Positions 1-5,391 of a DNA stretch of 5,391 bases are shown in pieces. Both the position numbers and the translations under genes were made by a program. A model generated the notes under the pieces. That model was given only the letters and a program-made list of their open reading frames with translations, searched no databases and was not told the DNA's origin. The DNA is taken from positions 1 through 5,391 of the forward strand of contig JANTGL010000202.1 in the NCBI GenBank assembly GCA_024762915.1, given 5' to 3'. The first letter of the stretch is position 1; each line of letters starts with the position of its first letter. The stretch comes from Bacteroidales bacterium (GTDB lineage: Bacteria; Bacteroidota; Bacteroidia; Bacteroidales; JAADGE01).

Positions 1-16
1 GTTTTAAAAATCTGAG

Positions 17-808
17 ATGAAGTTGTTTTTTCGAGAATACGGTAGGGGTGAACCGCTGATAATTGTTCACGGATTGTTCGGTATGTCGGATAACTGGATA
101 TCGGTTGCGAAAAAATTGGCTTCCGATTTTAAAGTTTATCTTCCGGATATGCGAAATCACGGACAATCTCCGCATTCCCAAATTCATACTTATAAAGCAA
201 TAGGTGAAGATATTGTTGAATTTATGACGGATAATAACATAAACAAAGCACATTTTGTCGGACATTCAATGGGCGGTAAAACGGTTTTGCAATTTGCAAA
301 AAATCACTTCGGGAAAATTCTGTCAATGACAATTGTTGACATTTCACCGAAAGCATACTTTCCTTCCGAAGCATTTTTAATGCAAGCAGTAAATCATAAA
401 TTATTGCTGGAAAAGATACGGAAAATTAATTTAAATAGTTTTAAAAATCGAAAAGAACTTACAGATTATCTTCAAAACAAGTTCGTAAATTATTTTCAAT
501 TACAACTGATCCTTAAAAACATCAAAACAGAAAATAAAAAGTTCGTTTGGAAAATAAATACAGATGCCTTGTACAATCACCTCACGGAAATGCGAAGAGA
601 GGTAAAACCGACAGCAGAAATGCAACAAATAAAAACGCTTTTTATTTTCGGTGCCAATTCACCTTATTTCAGCAATGAAGACCAAATTTATATCAACGAA
701 AATTTACCGCAAGCCGAAATTAAAATAATTGACGATGCGGGGCATCTTATTCACATAGAAAAACAACAAGCATTTATTAAAGTAATATCACATTTTTTGA
801 ATTCTTAG
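17..808 (+). CDS. Alpha/beta-fold hydrolase, YbfF/ABHD11-like esterase
   Basis: A 263-residue soluble protein with no signal peptide, the normal length for a single-domain alpha/beta hydrolase. Visible landmarks are the oxyanion-hole motif HGLFGMSDNW (residues 18-27), the nucleophile elbow VGHSMGG (81-87) with Ser84 as the likely nucleophile, and AGHLIHIE (241-248) with His243 as the likely catalytic base. The acid is probably Asp108 in VDISP, 24 residues after the serine. The usual acid site after a later strand reads GANSPY (212-217), with Ser where many hydrolases have Asp. The GxxSxY pattern and the DMRNHGQSPHS segment (44-54) fit the YbfF/ABHD11 group, which cleaves acyl ester or thioester bonds in the cytoplasm; the actual substrate cannot be read here. 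The start leaves only 16 bases of upstream sequence, so its promoter lies outside. No Shine-Dalgarno is seen. It may be co-transcribed with the phosphatase gene 47 bp downstream. The fold is certain; the family assignment is good. Confidence 0.92.
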   Translation: MKLFFREYGRGEPLIIVHGLFGMSDNWISVAKKLASDFKVYLPDMRNHGQSPHSQIHTYKAIGEDIVEFMTDNNINKAHFVGHSMGGKTVLQFAKNHFGKILSMTIVDISPKAYFPSEAFLMQAVNHKLLLEKIRKINLNSFKNRKELTDYLQNKFVNYFQLQLILKNIKTENKKFVWKINTDALYNHLTEMRREVKPTAEMQQIKTLFIFGANSPYFSNEDQIYINENLPQAEIKIIDDAGHLIHIEKQQAFIKVISHFLNS

Positions 809-855
809 ATTTGTTTCTTAAAATATTTTTTTATTTTTAACTTTTAAAAGTCTTT

Positions 856-2952
856 ATGATTAAACAATTTTTGATCGCGTTTTTTTTAACTATTCTATCT
901 GTTTATTTCACTTTTGCCCAAACAAACAATACAGATTCATTAATAGAAAAGTTAGAAACCCGTATAAATACAAACGAAAAAGTTAATATCCTTTTAATAC
1001 TTTCCGAATCATTCAGAGCTCAAAACAAGTTTCAAGAATCAATCGATTATGCCGAACAAGGATTAAAACTCTTAAAGCATTTAAAAACTAAAAATAAAAT
1101 TAAAGAACAATTCTTAAAAATAACAGCCGAAAGTTATTTTTTATTATCAGATTTTGAAAACAGCTTGAACTATTATAACAGATTATACAAATATGCCGGA
1201 ATAAATAATTCTGAAGATTTTATTGCTTATGCACACATCGGTTTTTTGAAAAATTATTGGCAACAAGGATTATATGAAAAAGCTGCGGAAGAAGGAATAA
1301 AAGCAATTAAAATTTTCGAATCTTTAAAGGATCCTAAAAATGCAAATATCGCAAAATTAAATTTGGCATTAATTTATCTGGATATTAAAAATTATAAAAC
1401 ATCCGAGAAAATTTTTGATGACCTGTTAAAAGTTAAATCAAATTATAAAGATACATTTTTTATAGCCAATATATATGAAAAAAAAGGTGTCATAAAATAT
1501 TATAAATCATATTTCCCTTATGCCCGCAAGTACTATCAAAAAGCGTATGATTTATATCGTATAAAAGGTGACGAATTAAGTGCTGCGGTTGAACTGGGAA
1601 ATATTGCCGAAACCTACGAGAAAGAAAAAAGCTGTTTAAAAGCAATAAAATTATATAAACAAGCCATTCAAATTGAAAAAAAATATCAATATTATTCCGG
1701 AATGATTTTTTTATATGAAGCATTAGGCAGAAGCTATTCTAAAATTAAAAGATATTCCGAAGCAAAAAATTCCTACAAACAAGCACTTTTTTATATTAAA
1801 AAAACCGGAGAACACAGAGAACTTCCTAATATTTATAATATGCTCCATAATTTATATGCCGAAACAGGCAATTATAAAAAAGCATATTTTTACGCTCTGA
1901 GAAATATGCAAATAAAAGATTCTATAACCGGAGAAAACGTAAAAACCAAAATAAACAGCATCCGAATCAAATACGAAACAGAAAAAACTGAGATCGAAAA
2001 TCAAAAATTAAAATCAGAACAAGAAAATCAAAAGAAAAAAAACACCGAACAATTTTTTATTATTGTTATTATTTCAGTATCATTTTTATTCATTTTAATA
2101 TTTTCGGTTCTCTTATTCAGATATAATATTAAAAATAAAAAAATAAAACATATCCTGGCTGAAAAAAACACTAAATTAAATGAAGCTTATTCCAACATTA
2201 AAAAAAGTATTGATTATGCCGGAAAAGTTCAAAATGCCATGCTCTCGTCCTATACGGAAACTTTAAAAATTTTATCTGAATTTATCATTCTTTACAAACC
2301 GGCTTATACTTTAAGCGGTGATTTTTATTGGTCTAAAAAAATAAATGACACTGTATTTGTTGCCGTAGGTGACAGTACCGGACACGGAATTTCGGGAGCT
2401 TTACTTAGCATCACGGGGATGTCATTTTTAAACGAAATTGTTACGGAAGATTATATACAAACAGACGTTATTCTCAATAATTTACGAAGTAAAATTAAAC
2501 ATCGACTAAATCAAAAAGGCGACTTTTATGAACAAAAGGACGGTTGGGATATTTCGATTTTTTCATTAAACTTAAAAACGCTTCAAGGACAATTTTCGGG
2601 TGCATTTAATTCTTTGTACACCATTTCAGAAAAAAACAATAAAAAAACAATTACTAAATACAAAGCAGACAGGCAACCGGCAGGAATTTATTATCACGAA
2701 AAACCGTTCAAACATCAAAACTTTAAAATACAAAAAGGGGATATAATTTGGATGTTTACGGACGGGTTTCCCGATCAATATAATGACGACGGGAATAAGA
2801 AATATTCTTCAAAAAGATTTAAAGAATTATTGGTTTCAATTTCGGATAAAGAAATAAGTGAACAAAAAAATATTTTGAACTCGGAATTTACTAAATGGAA
2901 AGGAAATTTCGAGCAAGTAGATGACGTTTTAATTATGGGAATCAAGATATAA
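856..2952 (+). CDS. TPR-repeat transmembrane sensor with SpoIIE/PP2C-type serine phosphatase domain
   Basis: A 698-residue protein whose domains read in order. Residues 1-21 are a Sec signal peptide ending TFAQ. About eight TPR helix pairs span roughly 42-355, for example IANIYEKKGVIKYYKSYF and LGRSYSKIKRYSEAKNSY. A charged Lys/Glu-rich, probably coiled-coil stalk covers 368-397. One membrane helix lies at about 399-422, followed by a cytoplasmic linker (425-460) containing SIDYAGKVQNAML, a motif common before this phosphatase domain in Bacteroidota. The SpoIIE/RsbU-type phosphatase domain occupies about 475-698. Its metal-binding motifs are intact: SGDFYW (Asp489), VGDSTGHG (Asp506), DGWDISIF (Asp565), FTDGFPDQYN (Asp636) and QVDDVLIMG (Asp689/690). 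The predicted topology is periplasmic TPRs and a cytoplasmic phosphatase that removes phosphate from Ser/Thr of a partner. RsbU relatives act on anti-sigma-factor antagonists, but no such partner or kinase is in this window. A terminator hairpin begins 3 nt after the stop codon. Confidence 0.93.
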   Translation: MIKQFLIAFFLTILSVYFTFAQTNNTDSLIEKLETRINTNEKVNILLILSESFRAQNKFQESIDYAEQGLKLLKHLKTKNKIKEQFLKITAESYFLLSDFENSLNYYNRLYKYAGINNSEDFIAYAHIGFLKNYWQQGLYEKAAEEGIKAIKIFESLKDPKNANIAKLNLALIYLDIKNYKTSEKIFDDLLKVKSNYKDTFFIANIYEKKGVIKYYKSYFPYARKYYQKAYDLYRIKGDELSAAVELGNIAETYEKEKSCLKAIKLYKQAIQIEKKYQYYSGMIFLYEALGRSYSKIKRYSEAKNSYKQALFYIKKTGEHRELPNIYNMLHNLYAETGNYKKAYFYALRNMQIKDSITGENVKTKINSIRIKYETEKTEIENQKLKSEQENQKKKNTEQFFIIVIISVSFLFILIFSVLLFRYNIKNKKIKHILAEKNTKLNEAYSNIKKSIDYAGKVQNAMLSSYTETLKILSEFIILYKPAYTLSGDFYWSKKINDTVFVAVGDSTGHGISGALLSITGMSFLNEIVTEDYIQTDVILNNLRSKIKHRLNQKGDFYEQKDGWDISIFSLNLKTLQGQFSGAFNSLYTISEKNNKKTITKYKADRQPAGIYYHEKPFKHQNFKIQKGDIIWMFTDGFPDQYNDDGNKKYSSKRFKELLVSISDKEISEQKNILNSEFTKWKGNFEQVDDVLIMGIKI

Positions 2953-2954
2953 AA

Positions 2955-2981
2955 AAACTGCTCCGGTTAAAAGAGCAGTTT
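2955..2981. terminator. Intrinsic terminator hairpin after the phosphatase gene
   Basis: A perfect 9-bp stem (aaactgctc pairing with gagcagttt) around a 9-nt loop starts 3 nt after the phosphatase stop codon. On the + strand the stem is followed by a broken T-rich stretch (taaaagttttccttgtttt). On the - strand the stem would be followed directly by seven T residues, so the hairpin may work in both directions. It most likely ends transcription of the hydrolase-phosphatase unit and insulates it from the lipoprotein gene. Confidence 0.8.
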
Positions 2982-3121
2982 AAAAGTTTTCCTTGTTTTG
3001 ATTTAGGTTTGTGTAGTTTTAAAGTTTAGATTAGTTGTTTGTTTATGTTGTTTGATATATAGATGTATACTTTTTCCGAATTCCATAATTTATTTTTATT
3101 TTATTTTACAAAAAACACTAG
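2982..3121. other. Non-coding T/G-rich spacer with a 77-nt C-free tract
   Basis: No gene is supported here. From 2993 to 3069 the + strand contains no C. Within it, ttagttgttt (3031-3040) is the reverse complement of the core aaacaactaa of the tandem array found later at 5198-5348. A TAnnTTTG-type box (taggtttg, 3004-3011) is present and could be a promoter for the lipoprotein gene about 400 bp downstream. No properly spaced upstream TTG element was found, and such a match is easily met by chance in T/G-rich DNA. Confidence 0.5.
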
Positions 3122-3154
3122 TAACCTGAGTTTGATATAATAAATGAAATACAG
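3122..3154 (+). repeat. Left terminal inverted repeat of the MITE-like element
   Basis: This 33-bp arm begins taacctgagtttgatataa and pairs with the right arm. The outer 22 bp match at 20 positions, and the inner part matches after one single-base gap, ending in the shared acag. The high identity of the outer 19 bases compared with the interior is what transposase-recognised ends usually look like. Confidence 0.75.
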
Positions 3155-3355
3155 AAAGCAAATACGAAGTGAGATTTCGAGAAAAAATCATGAAGTAATA
3201 ACGGGTTATTTCAAAGGTTTTTTTCTTGGAAGATTGCTTTGTATTTGCTTTCCCTTCGGGCTTTTTGAAAAATTCCTTATACTTCACCAATTTTCTTTGA
3301 ACTATCCCGATAGTCCATCATAAAATTGCTTCGTCTAAGAATTTTTTCAATTAAG

Positions 3356-3387
3356 CTGTAATTATTTCTTATATCGAACTCAGGTTA
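3356..3387 (-). repeat. Right terminal inverted repeat of the MITE-like element
   Basis: Read on the - strand this 32-bp arm begins taacctgagttcgatataag. It differs from the left arm at two positions in the outer 22 bp. It ends 27 bp before the lipoprotein start codon, so the element forms most of the immediate upstream region of that gene. Confidence 0.75.
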
Positions 3388-3414
3388 TTATACTAAAAAC
3401 CAAAACTTTAAAAA

Positions 3415-4374
3415 ATGATTAATCAACTATTTTTCAGGTCTATTTTAACAATAACAATATTATTTTTATCTTTTTCATGTAAAAAAAATAATACAGAAAT
3501 TGACAGAAACGACAATGCCGTTAAATTAGAGATAAATTTATCCGGAAGCATTCAAAATCCGGCTTTTTCACCCGACGGCAAATCAATTGTTTTTACCAAT
3601 TTTAAAAAAGGATACAACAAACCGCCTTCGGATTTATACATTTTCAATCTCGAAACCAACGATTTAAAACCTCTGATTACGGACGGCAGCAGCAATGTTA
3701 ATTTACCCGGTGAATGTTGGAATAATACGATTAAGGCAATTATATTTTCTTCCGACAGAGAACCGCATGATGAAATTTATTCCATCTCGGAAAACGGAAC
3801 AAGCGGAAATGAAATTCGCATCACAAACAGAACCGACAGTGTCGGTTATGAACCGACTTTTTCTCCGGACGGAAATTGGATTGTTTTTGAAAATCATAAA
3901 CTTGATGAAGAAAAAAACGGTGTGATTACAAAATACAAACTTAACGGCACATCTGCTTACATTCATTTAACTGCTTCGGGAGAAAATTGCAAACAACCGA
4001 ATTGGTCGCCGCAAGGTGATAAAATTTTATATCAGAAAGAAGAAAACGGACAATGGGATATTTGGGTAATAAATACCGACGGTACCGGCAAAACAAAAAT
4101 TACCGATTTCAGCGGTAACAAAACCGATGCTGTTTTTTCACACGACGGACAATACATTATTTTCAGTTCGGAAAATGATGATGTAAAGCTTGCCAACATT
4201 TATAAAGTTCCCGTGTCGGGAGGAAATCCGATACGATTAACAAATTTTGACGGTTATGACGGTGCTCCTTCAATTTCACCGGACGGAACAAAATTAGCGT
4301 TTGAATCCTCATCATCAGATCCGGATAAAAGTGACGGAACAAGTCTTTGGTTATTAAATTTAACCGATAAATAA
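3415..4374 (+). CDS. TolB-like PD40 beta-propeller lipoprotein
   Basis: A 319-residue protein with a lipoprotein signal peptide: hydrophobic residues 9-20, then LSFSC with Cys22 as the likely lipidated residue, followed by KKNN. No acidic cluster follows the Cys, so there is no clear surface-export signal, and a periplasm-facing outer-membrane anchor is the simplest inference. Six WD40-like/PD40 strands are seen: FSPDGKSIVF (51-60), a degenerate WNNTIKAIIF (102-111), FSPDGNWIVF (149-158), WSPQGDKILY (197-206), FSHDGQYIIF (241-250) and ISPDGTKLAF (287-296). They are separated by strands such as LYIFNLET and IWVINTDGTG. Six units match the six-bladed TolB propeller, but the N-terminal TolB domain is missing and no OmpA or peptidase domain is attached. 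It is therefore not TolB itself; related proteins are thought to bind proteins or ligands. No partner genes are adjacent. The start is set by the signal peptide; no Shine-Dalgarno is visible. Confidence 0.9.
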   Translation: MINQLFFRSILTITILFLSFSCKKNNTEIDRNDNAVKLEINLSGSIQNPAFSPDGKSIVFTNFKKGYNKPPSDLYIFNLETNDLKPLITDGSSNVNLPGECWNNTIKAIIFSSDREPHDEIYSISENGTSGNEIRITNRTDSVGYEPTFSPDGNWIVFENHKLDEEKNGVITKYKLNGTSAYIHLTASGENCKQPNWSPQGDKILYQKEENGQWDIWVINTDGTGKTKITDFSGNKTDAVFSHDGQYIIFSSENDDVKLANIYKVPVSGGNPIRLTNFDGYDGAPSISPDGTKLAFESSSSDPDKSDGTSLWLLNLTDK

Positions 4375-4382
4375 TATCTTTG
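4375..4382 (+). promoter_or_regulatory. Bacteroidota-type -7 promoter box for radC
   Basis: The octamer tatctttg fits the TAnnTTTG -7 consensus of the Bacteroidota primary sigma factor, and it begins at the base right after the lipoprotein stop codon. It lies 18 nt before the radC ATG, which predicts a leader of roughly a dozen nucleotides. The nearest upstream TTG (4347-4349) is 25 nt away, somewhat far for the usual -33 element, so only the -7 half is well supported. A gagg at 4387-4390 could be a weak ribosome-binding site. Confidence 0.65.
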
Positions 4383-4400
4383 CATTGAGGAATTCCGAAA

Positions 4401-5096
4401 ATGAAAGAAAACACACGAAAAAGCATAAAAAATTGGGCTGCCGACGATCGTCCGCGAGAAAAATTGCTGACAAAAGGAATTGAAACTTTATCGGATGCCG
4501 AGCTTATTGCTATTTTAATCGGTTCGGGAAACAGAAACGAATCGGCAGTTGAATTGTGCAAACGTATTCTTGCCGACAATAATCATAACTTAAATGAATT
4601 GGCAAAGTTAAGCATTTCCGACCTGCAAAAATATAAAGGTATCGGAGAAGCAAAAGCCATTTCAATCGTTGCAGCTCTGGAGCTGGGAAAGCGAAGAAAT
4701 ATTTCGGAAGTTATTGAACGTAAGCAAATTAAAAGCAGTAAAGATATTTTTGAAATTTTCGGTCAGAAATTAGGCGATTTACCCTATGAAGAATTTTGGC
4801 TTATTATTTTAAACCGTGCCAATAAAATTATTGAAATGAAAAGGATAAGTGCCGGCGGTGTTTCCGGAACGGTTACCGATATTAAAATTATTTTAAAAGC
4901 TGCAATCGAAAAAACGGCATCCGGTATAATTGTTTGTCATAATCATCCTTCGGGAAATATAAAACCGAGCAGTGCTGATATTAATTTGACAAAAAAGCTG
5001 AAATCGGCTTGTGAATTAGTTGATATTTCTTTTCTCGACCATTTGATTGTGAGTTATAATCAATTTTACAGTTTTGCTGATGAAGGGGTAATTTAA
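4401..5096 (+). CDS. radC: RadC family protein (JAB/MPN domain, UPF0758)
   Basis: A complete 231-residue protein of normal RadC length. The N-terminal segment has the family signature NWAADDRPREKLLTKGIETL (11-30) and LSDAELIAILIGSG (30-43). It leads into a helix-hairpin-helix region (about 64-98, LSISDLQKYKGIGEAKAISI) that usually contacts DNA. The C-terminal JAB1/MPN-type metal-binding domain covers about 108-231. The JAMM residues are present: a Glu in YEEFWLIILN (Glu130 or Glu131), and HNHPSG (180-185) followed by PSSAD (189-193), giving His180, His182, Ser190 or Ser191 and Asp193 as likely zinc ligands or active-site residues. The GGVSGTVTD motif (152-160) is also typical. Despite its name, a direct DNA-repair role for RadC is poorly supported; the biochemical activity is not settled. 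It appears to be transcribed from its own promoter box at 4375-4382. No clear terminator hairpin follows; short repeats begin at the stop codon. Confidence 0.97.
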   Translation: MKENTRKSIKNWAADDRPREKLLTKGIETLSDAELIAILIGSGNRNESAVELCKRILADNNHNLNELAKLSISDLQKYKGIGEAKAISIVAALELGKRRNISEVIERKQIKSSKDIFEIFGQKLGDLPYEEFWLIILNRANKIIEMKRISAGGVSGTVTDIKIILKAAIEKTASGIIVCHNHPSGNIKPSSADINLTKKLKSACELVDISFLDHLIVSYNQFYSFADEGVI

Positions 5097-5120
5097 TTAT
5101 GAATTATAAGTTATGAATTA
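5097..5120. repeat. 10-bp direct repeat (ttatgaatta) after radC
   Basis: Two perfect copies of ttatgaatta (5097-5106 and 5111-5120) are separated by taag. They begin immediately after the radC stop codon. This is the first of three unrelated short-repeat types in this gap. Confidence 0.7.
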
Positions 5121-5129
5121 AGGAAAAAA

Positions 5130-5171
5130 GATTGATGAGAGATTGAATGAGATTGATGTCAGATTGAATAA
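5130..5171. repeat. 21-bp tandem duplication built from gattga units
   Basis: Two adjacent 21-bp copies (5130-5150 and 5151-5171) match at 18 of 21 positions. Each copy is itself two related half-units beginning gattgatg and gattgaat, and a further gatt follows at 5172. No coding or promoter meaning is apparent. Confidence 0.75.
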
Positions 5172-5197
5172 GATTAAAATATATAACATTAAAAAAC

Positions 5198-5348
5198 AAC
5201 TAAACAATTAAACACTAAACAACTAAACAATTAAACACTAAACAACTAAACACTAAACAACTAAACACTAAACAACTAAACACTAAACAACTAAACACTA
5301 AACAACTAAACACTAAACAACTAAGCAACAAACAGCTAAACATTAAAC
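5198..5348. repeat. 151-bp tandem array of a 15-bp A/C-rich unit
   Basis: The unit is aactaaac + actaaac (15 bp). Two leading units are 23 bp each (5198-5220 and 5221-5243) because they carry an extra aattaaac. Five perfect 15-bp units follow (5244-5318), then two degenerate ones (5319-5333 and 5334-5348). The + strand has no G at all from 5173 to 5324, so a transcript would be largely unstructured. The array ends 5 nt before the start codon of the next gene. Copy-number change by slippage is plausible given the perfect central copies. It lacks the spacer structure of a CRISPR array. Confidence 0.92.
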
Positions 5349-5353
5349 AAAAA

Positions 5354-5391
5354 ATGCCCGATATTCGCATCATAAAAAACGAAGATATTGA
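5354..5391 (+). CDS. Partial CDS, N-terminus of an unidentified protein
   Basis: Twelve codons from an ATG read MPDIRIIKNEDI and run off the window end without a stop. The higher G+C of these codons against the low-complexity DNA just before them, and the A-rich bases in front of the ATG, suggest a real gene start. The fragment is too short to assign a family. The same frame is also open upstream to 5219, but contains no ATG, GTG or TTG codon there, so this ATG is the best start. Confidence 0.6.
   Translation, partial: MPDIRIIKNEDI

Larger units (their letters stand above)
3122..3387. mobile_element. MITE-like element with terminal inverted repeats (266 bp)
   Basis: The two ends are inverted copies of each other. 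The first 22 bp at the left (3122-3143, beginning taacctgagtt) match the reverse complement of 3366-3387 at 20 of 22 positions. Weaker similarity continues to about 3154 on the left and 3356 on the right, allowing one gap. The interior holds a second inverted pair, gaaagcaaatac (3154-3165) against gtatttgctttc (3241-3252), and two small perfect hairpins (3197-3210 and 3301-3314). There is no credible transposase frame. This is the structure of a non-autonomous, MITE-like derivative of an insertion sequence, or of an IS reduced to its ends; the parent family cannot be named from this sequence. No clean target duplication is visible: acta occurs at 3117-3120 and at 3392-3395, but the right copy is offset by 4 bp from the repeat end. 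Confidence 0.72.

Noticed and set aside
809..855. Terminator or promoter between the hydrolase and phosphatase genes
   Set aside because: There is only a short palindrome (cttttaaaag, 841-850) and T-rich DNA; no stable GC-containing stem and no TAnnTTTG box were found.
1490..1723. 77-codon open frame on the - strand inside the phosphatase gene
   Set aside because: It is antisense to the TPR region, and its composition reflects the AT-rich complementary strand.
3096..3290. 64-codon open frame on the - strand within the inverted-repeat element
   Set aside because: It runs through the left terminal repeat into flanking AT-rich DNA, shows no recognisable transposase motif, and has a low-complexity Lys/Phe/Leu composition. 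It is an incidental frame, at best a decayed remnant.
3117..3395. acta as a target-site duplication of the inverted-repeat element
   Set aside because: The left copy is 1 bp and the right copy 4 bp away from the repeat ends, so the placement is asymmetric, and a 4-bp match in AT-rich DNA is weak evidence.
3695..3966. Open frames of 76 (+) and 87 (-) codons inside the lipoprotein gene
   Set aside because: Both are out-of-frame shadows of the PD40-repeat coding sequence, which has clear family motifs.
4163..4579. 138-codon open frame on the - strand across the lipoprotein/radC junction
   Set aside because: It overlaps two well-supported + strand genes and the radC promoter box, and its translation resembles no known family.
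5198..5348. Possible CRISPR array
   Set aside because: Units of 15 and 23 bp are directly adjacent with no unique spacers, and no cas gene is present.

Overview
The window is AT-rich DNA that looks like a chromosomal segment of a Bacteroidota (Bacteroidetes) bacterium. Three things in the sequence support this. A TAnnTTTG-type -7 promoter box (tatctttg) sits just ahead of radC. Strong Shine-Dalgarno sequences are largely absent, and A-rich leaders precede the start codons. The gene types are also typical of the phylum: a TPR / membrane helix / SpoIIE-type phosphatase fusion, and a PD40-repeat lipoprotein with a relaxed lipobox followed by Lys-Lys. The species cannot be named from this.

All recognised genes lie on the + strand. 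In order they are: a complete YbfF/ABHD11-like alpha/beta hydrolase (17-808); a 698-residue transmembrane TPR sensor with a cytoplasmic PP2C/SpoIIE serine phosphatase domain (856-2952); a hairpin terminator (2955-2981); a 462-bp gap holding a short C-free tract and a 266-bp element bounded by terminal inverted repeats, which resembles a MITE (3122-3387); a six-bladed TolB/PD40-type propeller lipoprotein (3415-4374); radC (4401-5096) with its own promoter box directly after the lipoprotein stop codon; a 257-bp gap filled with three different short tandem-repeat types, the largest being a 151-bp G-poor array of a 15-bp unit (5198-5348); and the first 12 codons of an unidentified gene (5354 onward).

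The genes do not form an obvious pathway. The hydrolase and phosphatase are 47 bp apart and could be co-transcribed. The terminator closes that unit, and the lipoprotein and radC look like separate units. I see no defence, CRISPR, phage or secondary-metabolite system. The most interesting material is in the two gaps: the inverted-repeat element inserted 27 bp before the lipoprotein start, and the tandem array that runs to within 5 nt of the last gene's ATG and is stop-free in that gene's frame over most of its length.
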